A DNA stretch of 64,000 bases from an uncultured Mycobacterium sp. Its GTDB lineage: Bacteria; Actinomycetota; Actinomycetes; Mycobacteriales; Mycobacteriaceae. Below are positions 1 through 7,339 of the stretch, piece by piece (position 1 is the first letter of the stretch; the number at the start of each line of letters is the position of its first letter). The position numbers and the translations under genes are program-made. The stretch covers positions 62,001-126,000 of the forward strand of contig FLQS01000010.1 in the NCBI GenBank assembly GCA_900078375.1, given 5' to 3'. The notes beneath the pieces are model-generated. The model was not told the DNA's origin. It ran no database searches and saw only the letters and a list, made by a program, of their open reading frames with translations.

Positions 1-279
1 GCTGGTGGCGACATGCCGAACGACCGCATCATCGGCCCCGTTCGGGCAGATTCGCCACTGTGTGCGGCGAATTGGTAGCCCGAGAGCGCGCATTACCGAC
101 GAAATCCGGGCGTCTTCGCGGACCATCCGGCCGTACGTGAACACCGAATTAGGCCATTTCAGCTCTGGATTCAGCTCGAACTGGTCGAGCATCGGCAAGC
201 CCCAGGAGCTCAGATTGCCCGGAATCGGGTTGACGTAGCCCTTTTCGGTGCGGGGAGCGACTGTCTTGGGGGTCAACAT
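1..279 (-). CDS. phage portal protein, N-terminal part, runs off the left edge
   Basis: An open frame of 93 codons starts at ATG 279 on the minus strand and continues past base 1. A good ribosome site (GAGAGGAGCG) sits directly upstream. The protein begins MLTPKTVAPRTEKGYVNP and contains RMVREDARISSVMRALGLPI followed by RRTQWRI, a stretch typical of the N-terminal region of siphophage portal proteins. It lies 14 nt downstream of the large terminase gene, the usual position for portal. Portal forms the dodecameric ring through which the terminase packages DNA. Only the first fifth or so of the protein is present, so the fold cannot be checked further. Confidence 0.8.
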   Translation of the reverse strand, partial: MLTPKTVAPRTEKGYVNPIPGNLSSWGLPMLDQFELNPELKWPNSVFTYGRMVREDARISSVMRALGLPIRRTQWRICPNGADDAVVRHVATS

Positions 280-293
280 CGCTCCTCTCTTGC

Positions 294-1925
294 CTACATT
301 GAGGCGGTCATCGGGTTGAATAATTCGCGTGCTCTACGGCGTGGTGCCGCGGTGCGCGGGGGGACCGTCTTGCGTTTCGGCGGCTCAGACTTGGCAATCA
401 GCGCGCCGTGAGCCAGCGTCGAGGCGAATAGCGCCGGGGCTGAAACGCCTGCGGCGTCCTCGTCCCAGACGAAGCCACCCGCGGTCATGTCCTTGCGAAC
501 TGCACTGCCGGCCGCGTCCTCGAGCACCGACTGGCCGCTGTGCGAGAGTCGAGAGTCCAGCGCGGCGTTGAGGAAACCGCCGCACCACTGCGACCACCGG
601 CCGCCGTCGACCATCTCGGGCTCGATGCCCGCCTGGATCAGATCGTCCTCGATCGATGCGGCATCACCACGCCGCTTGATCGCCACCGCAACGGGGTTCA
701 TCGCAGTGACCAAGTCGACCACCGCTCGGACTGCCTCGTGGCTCGTGGTCGGTCCCAGCTTGCCCAGCGGCGGCCGAAACTCGATGTGCACCAGGCCCGA
801 ATCCGTACGTTGCGCGCCGACGATGGCCCAGATTCCTGAGTCGGGATCACAGTGCACACCGATCGCGGGGCGTCCGACCAGCTTCGGCGACGGGTTGCGC
901 ATGGCTTTCCACTCGTCGGCGGGAATCTCGGACGGGCGCTTATTGGACGGCGGCGGGTAGTCGCCCCAGCCGAGCCAGTCGGCGTCGAACAGTGCGAGGT
1001 CTTCGGGGCCGGCATCCTTGGCGCCCTGCAGATGCGCTTCCATGTCGCGGTCATTGCCGACGACGCCGTAGCTCGGTTGGGCCAGCGGGTAGGCCGCTGG
1101 GTCGCCGCGCTTGAACGACGACTTTGGCGCCCGGAATAACGCGCCGTAGAGTCCTGGCGCGCCACCATTCTCGACAGTGCGAACGAGTCCCGAGAAGCGG
1201 TGGCAGTTCGGGTGCTGCGACACCACGGGTGGTGTGCTGACGTAGAACGTCTGTGCGTTGTCCGAGGCGGCCTGTGCGCCGGTAAGGTTCGCGACCTCCT
1301 TGGGCACCAGGTCGTAAGCCTCGTCGAAGATCACATCATCGAGCTCGGTGAAGCCACGGGCGAAGTGCTGTGTGCGTGGGCCGAATTGAGCCTGCACTAA
1401 ATGCTTGTCGCCGCGGATCGGCTTGAGCACGATCGTGCCGCGGTTGTCCTTCTTGCTCGGCGGCTTGGCCAGTCGGTTCTTTAGCGACGGGACGCGGTCG
1501 ATGATCGCGCACACCCGGTCGAACACATCCTCAACGGTCGCCCACTGCTGCGCGGTGTAGACGATCCGGCGTCGTCGCTTGAACAGCTTCCAGAGAATGA
1601 TCAGGATCAGCAGCAGCGTCTTGCCCTGTTGTCGCGTGCACTCCAGCACGACCACGCGGTGTGTGTAGAGCCGAATGCCGAACTCGTTGACCGGCAGCAG
1701 TGACAGCACCGCGCGGACGATCATCCACTCCCACGGCAGCAGCCACACGCCAATGCGTGCGCCGAATCTTGTTGCGCGATCGCCCTCGGACTCGTCGCCC
1801 TCGTGCCAGGTCTCGTGCTCAGGCTGTTGGCGGCCGGTCAGCCGCGGGAACTTTCCGAGCCATTCGGGCCAGCGCTTGAGCCAAGGCCGATTCGTCTTGC
1901 CGGGTGGCAGCTCAGTCGTCGTCAT
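294..1925 (-). CDS. phage terminase large subunit
   Basis: About 543 residues. Powers DNA packaging and cuts the concatemer. A Walker A-like loop (TRQQGKT) lies near residue 100, and a Walker B-like segment (DDVIFDEAYD) near residue 200 carries the catalytic acidic pair. The C-terminal half, with GVHCDPDSGIWAIVGA and further acidic residues, looks like the RNase H-type nuclease domain. An ATG 12 nt further upstream (1937) is in frame, but the AGGA motif abuts it, so 1925 is preferred. It overlaps the end of the preceding small-subunit candidate and is followed by portal, the standard packaging order. Confidence 0.92.
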   Translation of the reverse strand: MTTTELPPGKTNRPWLKRWPEWLGKFPRLTGRQQPEHETWHEGDESEGDRATRFGARIGVWLLPWEWMIVRAVLSLLPVNEFGIRLYTHRVVVLECTRQQGKTLLLILIILWKLFKRRRRIVYTAQQWATVEDVFDRVCAIIDRVPSLKNRLAKPPSKKDNRGTIVLKPIRGDKHLVQAQFGPRTQHFARGFTELDDVIFDEAYDLVPKEVANLTGAQAASDNAQTFYVSTPPVVSQHPNCHRFSGLVRTVENGGAPGLYGALFRAPKSSFKRGDPAAYPLAQPSYGVVGNDRDMEAHLQGAKDAGPEDLALFDADWLGWGDYPPPSNKRPSEIPADEWKAMRNPSPKLVGRPAIGVHCDPDSGIWAIVGAQRTDSGLVHIEFRPPLGKLGPTTSHEAVRAVVDLVTAMNPVAVAIKRRGDAASIEDDLIQAGIEPEMVDGGRWSQWCGGFLNAALDSRLSHSGQSVLEDAAGSAVRKDMTAGGFVWDEDAAGVSAPALFASTLAHGALIAKSEPPKRKTVPPRTAAPRRRARELFNPMTASM

Positions 1926-2235
1926 CGAGCACGTCATCCTCAGCGCCGCCGCCGGCGTCGAGGACCGCGCGCTGTCGCCGAAGTGCCGCCAACGATTTCT
2001 CCATCTGCGCGACGGTGGCTCGGTGCTGACGCAGTACGTCGGTCACGTGCACCTCCACCGTCTTGACGCCGATCTTCACTTCAAGCCATGAATCCCGGTC
2101 ACCGCGGAGTAGTGCGGTCAGCTTCTCGAGGTGGTCGGCGACATGCGCCGCCTGCTCGACCTGGAAGGTGAACGAGTACGGATCTTCAGGCTTGAAGAAC
2201 TCCGCGAGGAGCCGTTGACCTGCGGTTTCAGGCAT
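1912..2235 (-). CDS. probable phage terminase small subunit
   Basis: 107 residues with an acidic tail (ends EDDVLDDDD) and a central helical part (HRATVAQMEKSLAALRRQ) that could form a coiled coil. I do not recognise a diagnostic motif. The call rests on size, on overlap with the large terminase gene, and on being the first gene after a noncoding stretch that may hold the packaging site. The small subunit normally binds the packaging start site. It could instead be an unrelated small protein. Confidence 0.55.
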   Translation of the reverse strand: MPETAGQRLLAEFFKPEDPYSFTFQVEQAAHVADHLEKLTALLRGDRDSWLEVKIGVKTVEVHVTDVLRQHRATVAQMEKSLAALRRQRAVLDAGGGAEDDVLDDDD

Positions 2236-2370
2236 GGCCCGAGAGTTGTTGTGGCGCAGTAGGTTTCAGAACCGCCTGATTGCGCGCCCCGTTGGAAAAA
2301 AAAAGCCTGATTGGCGGTCCGACCTGGGCATATGCCCCCCTCTCGATATTTTCGGCCGGGGGGGTCGTGC
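2236..2370 (-). other. noncoding gap before the terminase genes; candidate packaging (cos/pac) region
   Basis: This 135-nt gap between an HNH gene and the terminase genes is long for the otherwise gapless prophage. It holds two copies of GCCTGATTG (2274-2282 and 2305-2313), a run of nine A (T on the transcribed strand) just before the second copy, and seven G at 2358-2364. HNH next to terminase is the usual neighbourhood of cos in siphophages. The cut site itself cannot be read from the sequence. Confidence 0.35.
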
Positions 2371-2751
2371 TCACCAGGGCCAGTCCATCGCCAGCACCTC
2401 AGGCTCGGCAGTACCGCGACCAGCCACAGCCAGGTGGTCATTAACCCCATCGCCGCGCTGTTGGTTGCAGCGGCGGTGTAGCAGCCGGTCGGGCAGTGGT
2501 ATCAGCAAGCCCTTGCGCACAGCCTCGGCTCGGGTCATCGCGCCATGGTCAGCTTCGAGGTGGCCTGATCGAGGCAGGTCAGGGTCGTAGTCCCAGTTGC
2601 GCTCATCGGCTAGGTACATCGGCTTGCCGCACCAATCGCACGGTGCGCCGTCCTGGTGCTTGCGTCGCAGTGCAGCTGCCGCCTGCTGATGACGGTGACC
2701 CAGGCCCCTCTCGGTGGTGGTCGGCTTACGTCGTGCTGTCGTTGCCATCAT
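2371..2751 (-). CDS. phage HNH endonuclease
   Basis: About 126 residues. A CDWCGKPM zinc knuckle near residue 38 is followed by GHLEADH (catalytic His of the beta-beta-alpha-metal fold) and LLHRRCNQQRGDG with the second Cys/Asn/His set. HNH proteins beside terminase are known to be needed for cos cleavage in several tailed phages, and this one sits immediately upstream of the terminase pair. Two ATGs (2751 and 2748) are possible. Both overlap the end of the preceding membrane-protein gene. Confidence 0.88.
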   Translation of the reverse strand: MMATTARRKPTTTERGLGHRHQQAAAALRRKHQDGAPCDWCGKPMYLADERNWDYDPDLPRSGHLEADHGAMTRAEAVRKGLLIPLPDRLLHRRCNQQRGDGVNDHLAVAGRGTAEPEVLAMDWPW

Positions 2752-2923
2752 CGTCGCCGAGGTCGTGCCACACGAGTGTGACTACCTTGCTGGTCACGAT
2801 CAGCATCACGATGACAGCTGCCGGAATCAGCCAGTGCCACGCCCATCCGATGCAGGTCAGCACCAACGCCGTACCAAGGATCACCACGACACCAGCGAGT
2901 GCCGCGATCTGGTGGTCAGTCAC
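2726..2923 (-). CDS. small phage membrane protein
   Basis: 65 residues with two hydrophobic segments, roughly residues 6-28 (IAALAGVVVILGTALVLTCI) and 30-50 (WLIPAAVIVMLIVTSKVVTL), and a short acidic C-terminus (GDDDGNDSTT). Starts in a 4-nt overlap with the previous gene and overlaps the HNH gene. No known function; the two-helix layout would fit a small inner-membrane protein but there is no specific link to lysis. Confidence 0.7.
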   Translation of the reverse strand: MTDHQIAALAGVVVILGTALVLTCIGWAWHWLIPAAVIVMLIVTSKVVTLVWHDLGDDDGNDSTT

Positions 2924-3228
2924 AGTGCGATGGGCTCGCGCTCAACCGGCGGCTCAGGTATCTCCAGCACCACGGTCGCCTTGCCCATGCCATGCCGCGT
3001 CACTTCCATGCTCATCGGCTGCATCTGCGGCGCGTTGGCTATCTGCTGCTGCATCTCGATGAGCGCGGTCAGCGCGCTGAGTCGGGCGAGATAAGGCAGC
3101 GGTTGTCCCGGTTGTGCGCCGTATCCCATGGCCTGCGGGAACATCTGCGGCCGTGAGGGTATGGCTGCTGCGGGTACTTCCTCGTCGAGCTTGGTGACGC
3201 CGTCGACGATGACGGTCAGATGCGGCAT
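2920..3228 (-). CDS. hypothetical phage protein, 102 aa
   Basis: Starts MPHLTVIVDG and has a proline- and glutamine-rich middle (PQMFPQAMGYGAQPGQPLPY), then a short helix and a VTRHGMGKATVVLEIPEPP beta-like tail. The MPHLTVIVDG opening resembles the MPRLTVKLDD opening of the protein at 4175-4393, so the two may be distant paralogues. Overlaps its neighbours by one and four nt. Function unknown. Confidence 0.65.
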   Translation of the reverse strand: MPHLTVIVDGVTKLDEEVPAAAIPSRPQMFPQAMGYGAQPGQPLPYLARLSALTALIEMQQQIANAPQMQPMSMEVTRHGMGKATVVLEIPEPPVEREPIAL

Positions 3229-3404
3229 CAGTGCGACTCGCTGGGATGGTCAGCATCGAACGCCTCGTAGTACGCCCGCGCTGACTCTAATGCCTGTTCG
3301 GGCGTGAGGTTTTTATTGAACAGGGCCGCCTTCGCACCGTTGAACACGATGAGTCGGTCTCGCATCAGGGCGAGGGCATTGAGCGCTTTTACCTCTATGG
3401 CCAC
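3228..3404 (-). CDS. hypothetical phage protein, 58 aa, GTG start
   Basis: Reads VAIEVKALNALALMRDRLIV and ends AFDADHPSESH. An in-frame upstream start at 3437 exists, but AGGGAG nine nt before the GTG at 3404 and the position just after the previous stop (3410) favour the shorter form. Probably an all-helical small protein. Function unknown. Confidence 0.6.
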   Translation of the reverse strand: MAIEVKALNALALMRDRLIVFNGAKAALFNKNLTPEQALESARAYYEAFDADHPSESH

Positions 3405-3409
3405 TTGGA

Positions 3410-3838
3410 TCAGCTCCCTCGATGCCCTACCGCACACTCAGGACTCAGCCCGTGCATGTGCTTGATGAACGCGGGCCCGTACACCTTAGGGTGCTCGGTG
3501 TCGAAGTCGGTGATGTTGAGCTTGCCGAGTGGCACACCGCAATTACACGAGATCGTTGGCTGGCGGTGGCGCAGCGTCTCATTCGCGGCTGCTGCTGCCC
3601 GAAGCTGCTGGAGTTCGGCATTCGGCACGATCGTCGATGCGCCCTCCGTTTCGATCAGGTGCACGATCGAGGTCATGTGCAGCTTGGCGAGTGTGTTGAT
3701 CGCCTCGGCCATTTCGGGGTCGTGGCCGTCGGTGCGGTACATGGGCGGCACGAAAGGGAACGGCTTGCTCTTGTCGTCGCCGGGGTACATGAGGCTGCCC
3801 GCGCGGGAGGTGAGTAGGTCGATGATGGGCTGGTTCAT
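3410..3838 (-). CDS. hypothetical phage protein, 142 aa
   Basis: The ATG at 3838 forms a 4-nt overlap with the previous stop, so it is preferred to the ATG at 3856. N-terminus MNQPIIDLLTSRAGSLMYPG; a helical middle (AEAINTLAKLHMTSIVHLIE) and a C-terminal part with CNCGVP and later HMHGLSPECAVGH, which could bind a metal. Not recognised. Confidence 0.65.
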   Translation of the reverse strand: MNQPIIDLLTSRAGSLMYPGDDKSKPFPFVPPMYRTDGHDPEMAEAINTLAKLHMTSIVHLIETEGASTIVPNAELQQLRAAAAANETLRHRQPTISCNCGVPLGKLNITDFDTEHPKVYGPAFIKHMHGLSPECAVGHRGS

Positions 3839-3999
3839 CGGCCGGATATCCCACATCGGCGGCAGGATGGCCAGTCATCCCAGTCATGGTGACGCGCGAT
3901 TTCACAGCAGGTGATATCGACGATCCATCCCCAGAGGCTTGCCCAGAAGCCCAACTCGGTGCCGTTTGGTCCGCCGCGATGAAACGATGGCAGAGTCAC
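3835..3999 (-). CDS. small Cys-rich phage protein, 54 aa, GTG start
   Basis: GTG at 3999 overlaps the previous TGA (GTGA). The C-terminal part, CCEIARHHDWDDWPSCRRCG, carries paired cysteines and histidines like the small zinc-ribbon proteins found throughout this prophage. A longer frame from 4059 would overlap the upstream gene heavily and is less likely. Function unknown. Confidence 0.55.
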   Translation of the reverse strand: MTLPSFHRGGPNGTELGFWASLWGWIVDITCCEIARHHDWDDWPSCRRCGISGR

Positions 4000-4178
4000 A
4001 GCGGCCCAATCTTGAACTGGGCGCCTAGATGCCGCTCGATGTCCGCAATTGATCCGCACGCCTGCTTGTTCCAGTGCTTGTCGTAGACCGTGACGACCAT
4101 GGGGTTATCCAGCCGATTCGACCACCCAATCAGCCTGCGCGCGGTACGTCGCAGTGCGTGGGCGAGGTGGCGCTTCAT
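3996..4178 (-). CDS. hypothetical basic phage protein, 60 aa
   Basis: Strongly basic N-terminus (MKRHLAHALRRTARRLIGWS) followed by a short domain with VVTVYDKHWN and IERHLGAQFKIGPL. Starts in a 4-nt overlap with the preceding gene and ends in a GTGA overlap with the next. Function unknown; the charge would allow nucleic-acid binding. Confidence 0.6.
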   Translation of the reverse strand: MKRHLAHALRRTARRLIGWSNRLDNPMVVTVYDKHWNKQACGSIADIERHLGAQFKIGPL

Positions 4179-4393
4179 CGGCCGAGTTCCTTGATGTCCT
4201 GCATAAGCAACGAGTCATCTTGCAATCGCATGAGCTGTTCGTTGGTGATGGTGATCGGCGGCGCCATTGGTGGCAATGGCGGATACTCGGCGGTCAGGCT
4301 GAAGTGGCCGCCGCGCTCATCCTTGCCTTCGCATTCGTCGACTTCACGGTCGAACATCACCTGGTCATCGAGTTTTACGGTCAATCTGGGCAT
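4175..4393 (-). CDS. hypothetical phage protein, 72 aa
   Basis: ATG 4393 follows a strong ribosome site (GAGAGGAA), which decides the start over the in-frame codon at 4435. The protein opens MPRLTVKLDDQVMFDREVDE and ends with a helix QLMRLQDDSLLMQDIKELGR. It is similar in its opening to the protein at 2920-3228. Function unknown. Confidence 0.65.
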   Translation of the reverse strand: MPRLTVKLDDQVMFDREVDECEGKDERGGHFSLTAEYPPLPPMAPPITITNEQLMRLQDDSLLMQDIKELGR

Positions 4394-4425
4394 GGGCTGA
4401 TTTCCTCTCAAGCCGGGGCTGCGGC

Positions 4426-4638
4426 TTACTTCCACGCGACTCGTAGCCGCGCGTCCATCTCGGGGTCCATCTCGGCCAGCGAACGTCTCGCCGTCGGCAG
4501 CAGATCCACCTTGTCGCAGAACCGCCGGTTGGCCACGTAGATCCGGGTTGCGTCACCATCGCGGCGGGCTTCTCGCAAGGCACACAGGGCGATGGTGATT
4601 TGCCTGGTCAGCGGCGCTGGTTTGGCGAATGTGGTGAT
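4426..4638 (-). CDS. probable phage gene with no ordinary start codon, about 70 aa
   Basis: The minus-strand frame ending in TAA at 4426 reads ITTFAKPAPLTRQITIALCA then LREARRDGDATRIYVANRRF and ends MDPEMDARLRVAWK. It looks like real protein and fills an otherwise empty gap between two genes. There is no ATG, GTG or TTG near its 5' end after the previous stop (4655). A good ribosome site (GGGAGG, 4648-4653) is spaced 8-9 nt from an ATC at 4638, so either a rare start codon is used, or the gene starts further in, or its start has been lost. Confidence 0.45.
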   Translation of the reverse strand: MTTFAKPAPLTRQITIALCALREARRDGDATRIYVANRRFCDKVDLLPTARRSLAEMDPEMDARLRVAWK

Positions 4639-4654
4639 GGCGACAACCTCCCGC

Positions 4655-5254
4655 CTATTCGCCGAGGGCCAACTTCATCAGTTGGTCGCGTTGCGGTACA
4701 AGCGATTCGATGTGCGTCCTGAGTGCGTCGGAAATGGTGAACACTTCCTTGATCCCGTGGCGCTCCATTGGGAACTGATCGTGGCGCAACTTCTCGACGT
4801 CATATCCGCCACGCTCTAGAGCCACGATGTACTGCAGTTCACTGCCGTGGGTCGATATGCGTTGCTTGAGGTATCGGGTGGTTCCGATCTTGACAGTGGT
4901 CGGGCTCAGCATGAGGTAATAGACGAAGGCGGGTAACGCTTTTCGGCGAGCAAGCTCTTCCTCGCGCTCCACGTCCAATTGCGCTTGATATTCCTCATCG
5001 GTGGGCCACCGCTCGGCGTCGTCGGGCGGTGGAATTTCCTCGCGCTCGCGCTTCTCGTGCTCGAATACGCGGGCGGCGATGCGCACTCCATGCCAGTAGC
5101 AGACTGGGGTGCCGTCAATCACGTCTAGCCCACACTTCGCGTCGCCCGGTCGTTCACGCCAGACGCACCGCGGTGAGATTTCCCGAGCGAGCCTTTTCGG
5201 CGACAGCGGCGCGAATTGACCGGCATGGGAGCCGAATGCACTACGGTATGACAT
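4655..5254 (-). CDS. phage protein with C-terminal GIY-YIG-like (T5orf172 type) nuclease domain
   Basis: 199 residues. The N-terminal part has a Cys-containing segment (CVWRERPGDAKCGLDV, CYWHGVRI). Then comes an acidic linker rich in Glu/Arg, and from about residue 108 a domain reading FVYYLMLSPTTVKIGTTRYL then KQRISTHGSELQYI, the pattern of the T5orf172/MUG113 branch of GIY-YIG enzymes (YYL, KIG-T, K-R). RBS AGGAGTGG lies just before ATG 5254. These domains occur in phage proteins of mostly unknown target; a DNA-cutting role is inferred. Confidence 0.7.
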   Translation of the reverse strand: MSYRSAFGSHAGQFAPLSPKRLAREISPRCVWRERPGDAKCGLDVIDGTPVCYWHGVRIAARVFEHEKREREEIPPPDDAERWPTDEEYQAQLDVEREEELARRKALPAFVYYLMLSPTTVKIGTTRYLKQRISTHGSELQYIVALERGGYDVEKLRHDQFPMERHGIKEVFTISDALRTHIESLVPQRDQLMKLALGE

Positions 5255-5280
5255 CGTCCACTCCTAATTAGTGGGCCACA

Positions 5281-5317
5281 CCCCGGGGCTGTTAGCGCAG
5301 TCGCCGGGGGCTTTTTT
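5281..5317 (+). terminator. intrinsic terminator-like hairpin pointing rightwards
   Basis: CCCCGG (5281-5286) pairs with CCGGGG (5304-5309), followed by GC and six T. The T run is on the plus strand, so it would stop rightward transcription, against the direction of all surrounding genes. Confidence 0.5.
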
Positions 5318-5365
5318 GAGACTTGGGCATGGTTGTGCTCACAAAGTCACTGGGACTATATCGCA

Positions 5366-5385
5366 GAATGACACTCTTGTCATTC
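5366..5385. promoter_or_regulatory. perfect inverted repeat, candidate operator
   Basis: GAATGACA-CTCT-TGTCATTC has two 8-bp arms and a 4-nt centre. It lies in the 174-nt noncoding gap (5255-5428) upstream of the GIY-YIG gene. The gap has no other gene, so it probably holds a promoter with this site as operator. On the minus strand TTGAAT and TATAGT flank the repeat but at 21 nt spacing, so a promoter is only suggested. Confidence 0.4.
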
Positions 5386-5428
5386 AAGGCTCCTGGTCAG
5401 GCGTGTTGGTTCTGCCGAGAATGCGTAC

Positions 5429-5626
5429 TTACGTCAAGTGCTGATTGGCTCGGGTTTCGCGCCGAACACGGGTCAGCGCACGGCTGATCTGGTCGGCGTG
5501 CTTAAGAATGTCGGCGTCGGTATGACTATGGAAGTACAACCGATCCATCGCACTCCAGGCGGCACCGATGGCCTTGCTGATCGGCTTGACGTTGTCGCCG
5601 TCCACCCAACTCGCGTCGTTGCTCAT
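5429..5626 (-). CDS. hypothetical phage protein, 65 aa
   Basis: MSNDASWVDGDNVKPISKAI then a helical stretch with FHSHTDADILKHADQISRAL. Starts in a 4-nt overlap with the preceding gene. The last gene before the 174-nt noncoding gap. Function unknown. Confidence 0.6.
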   Translation of the reverse strand: MSNDASWVDGDNVKPISKAIGAAWSAMDRLYFHSHTDADILKHADQISRALTRVRRETRANQHLT

Positions 5627-5826
5627 TCCACAACAACCCAGGTGAGACGGGACATAATCAGCTCTGGCCGGTCGGTACGGCCCTGCTCCTCGTAGCGCCG
5701 CGTCAGGTGCGCGTGCATGGCCCGCGCCTCGTCCTCGTCGCCATACTCACGCGATACGGGGCGCTGTCCAACCTCGCCCCAGAGAACACCCCAAGTGACC
5801 CCGCCGTTCCACTCGTCACCGATCAT
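5623..5826 (-). CDS. hypothetical phage protein, 67 aa
   Basis: ATG 5826 has AAAGGAA seven nt upstream and avoids overlap with the preceding gene, so it is preferred to 5880. MIGDEWNGGVTWGVLWGEVG then an acidic helix (EYGDEDEARAMHAHLTRRYE) and a beta-like end (ELIMSRLTWVVVE). Function unknown. Confidence 0.6.
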   Translation of the reverse strand: MIGDEWNGGVTWGVLWGEVGQRPVSREYGDEDEARAMHAHLTRRYEEQGRTDRPELIMSRLTWVVVE

Positions 5827-5869
5827 TTGCCTGTTCCTTTCGGGCCGATAATTGAGCGTTTCGTCGCCC

Positions 5870-6796
5870 TCACACGCCAACCTTCCCGTTCACCCGCTGC
5901 CGACGAACGCGCCTGATGTCGGCCAGTAGATACTCGGGAATATCGTCGGTGTTGCGCCGCATGAACCCGCAGCGACCATTGGGCCGGCGGAATCGACGGG
6001 CCTTCAGCGTGCCGTCCTTGACCCAACGCTGAAATTCCTTGTAGTGCACGAACTCGTCGAGCTCGCCCATGATGCCCGACCAGTAACGCTCGTCGTGCTG
6101 CGTGCGTTGGTTGCCGATCAGCTCCTCGCGGGTGAAGTGCATGTACTCGCTGGCGTTGATGTTGCGGATGAACAGCGATTCGGCGTTGTACTCGGTCTTG
6201 CATTTTGGGCAGCGCACCTCGATCGCGTCACGGCGGCCGTAGATCGCGATCGCGCAGTCCTGGCCGTCGATCTTGGATAGGCAGCGGCCCCAGAGTCGCG
6301 GCGGCTGAGGGCGATTGATCACTCTCTCGGCATCGCCCAGGCACGCGCTGATCTCGCTGAGACACAGGGCGGCTGCATCGTCGCCTGCAATCGCCGTGAC
6401 GTGGCGCGCTAGCCACAGGGCCATCAGCACGCCCTCGGTCGGCGTATCAGCACGCACCTGATCGGCGGCGAGTGGACCGATGAAGGCGACGGGTACTGCG
6501 CGCGGTCGACGATAGGGGACGCCGCGTGTTTCAGTGAGATCCTGGGCCCAGCGCACGAGTGTGGCATGGATTCGGTCGAGCGCGTCGCTGGCTCGGGAGT
6601 TGAATCGCATTGGCGCTTCATCAGATCGGGTCTGTCGTGCCATATCGCTGCCGAGTCGCGCTTGGCCTACCGCCGCCTCGTGTAGATGGGTGATCCACCG
6701 CGGCAACTCGGTCAGCATCTCCGTCAACTCGTCGATGTGCGAGTTGCACAGGAACAGTTGGGATTTCGCGCCGCACTGCTGGCATTGGATACTCAA
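5870..6796 (-). CDS. phage protein with zinc knuckles and C-terminal helix-turn-helix-like region, 308 aa
   Basis: Begins MSIQCQQCGAKSQLFLCNSH, a Cys-rich knuckle, followed by a long helical middle. A second knuckle (CLSKIDGQDC...CPKCKTEYN) lies near residues 180-215. The end, EFQRWVKDGTLKARRFRRPN then GRCGFMRRNTDDIPEY, resembles the MerR/excisionase-type winged helix in which a short helix reads GTL and a wing follows. Likely a DNA-binding regulator or processing protein of the early region; the exact role is unknown. Confidence 0.6.
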   Translation of the reverse strand: MSIQCQQCGAKSQLFLCNSHIDELTEMLTELPRWITHLHEAAVGQARLGSDMARQTRSDEAPMRFNSRASDALDRIHATLVRWAQDLTETRGVPYRRPRAVPVAFIGPLAADQVRADTPTEGVLMALWLARHVTAIAGDDAAALCLSEISACLGDAERVINRPQPPRLWGRCLSKIDGQDCAIAIYGRRDAIEVRCPKCKTEYNAESLFIRNINASEYMHFTREELIGNQRTQHDERYWSGIMGELDEFVHYKEFQRWVKDGTLKARRFRRPNGRCGFMRRNTDDIPEYLLADIRRVRRQRVNGKVGV

Positions 6797-7155
6797 CGGA
6801 GCCGTCCCGATGCGCGTCGAGCTCGTGCATCATCCCGCTGTGCCACCCTGCATTGATCACAAGAACGCTCGCGGTATCTTCGGTGACTCAGATAGCCCGC
6901 CGCTGTCCCGCACGTCTTTCGGATTATCGGCACGCACGTTCTGATACTGCGTCGCTCGCCAGCCCATATCCCGTAGTTGATTCCGAGCATGTCGGCATAC
7001 GATTCACACAGGCTGAACACCGGGCAGTCTTGGCACGCCTGAATTGCCCACCGGGCTGCTTTTGCCCGCTGTGCAACTGGCAGGTCTTCGGGAAACCAGT
7101 TCTCCGGGCTTTGGTCTCGGCACGCGGCCTTTATCATCCAATCGCGATCAGGCAC
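6793..7155 (-). CDS. WhiB-family iron-sulfur transcription factor (phage-encoded)
   Basis: 120 residues from GTG 7155, which has GGAAGGGG upstream and overlaps the previous gene by 8 nt. AACRDQSPENWFPEDLP carries the first Cys, CQDCPVFSLC the next three, and GIWAGER is the G-[IV]-W-x-G turn of WhiB proteins. An extra C-terminal Cys pair (SCDQCR) and Arg-rich end are seen. WhiB proteins bind a [4Fe-4S] cluster and sigma factor to alter transcription; a phage copy may act on host or phage promoters. A second WhiB is encoded at 18846-19085. Confidence 0.85.
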   Translation of the reverse strand: MPDRDWMIKAACRDQSPENWFPEDLPVAQRAKAARWAIQACQDCPVFSLCESYADMLGINYGIWAGERRSIRTCVPIIRKTCGTAAGYLSHRRYRERSCDQCRVAQRDDARARRASGRLR

Positions 7156-7339
7156 TGTGTGGTACCCCTTCCGGTCCGGTGTATTCGACAACGTCAAACC
7201 AGCGCACCGCGTCAATTCCGTTGCGGCGTAGATCTACTCGCCAGGTGCGCTCAATGTGCGGGCCGGGGTGACCCTTCATGCGATGGCAAGTGTTGGTGCT
7301 GTTTGTCGCGCGGCAGAACGGCCTGAGTTTCACGGCCAT
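7148..7339 (-). CDS. hypothetical phage protein, 63 aa
   Basis: MAVKLRPFCRATNSTNTCHR followed by MKGHPGPHIERTWRVD. The C...C-x-R-x3-H-x5-H spacing could bind zinc. It overlaps both neighbours by 8-10 nt. Function unknown. Confidence 0.6.
   Translation of the reverse strand: MAVKLRPFCRATNSTNTCHRMKGHPGPHIERTWRVDLRRNGIDAVRWFDVVEYTGPEGVPHSA

Noticed and set aside
4365..4583. A 72-codon minus-strand frame (MPCEKPAAMV...)
   Set aside because: The adjacent frame over the same bases reads like real protein and ends at 4426. This one is Trp/Arg-rich noise running into the next gene.
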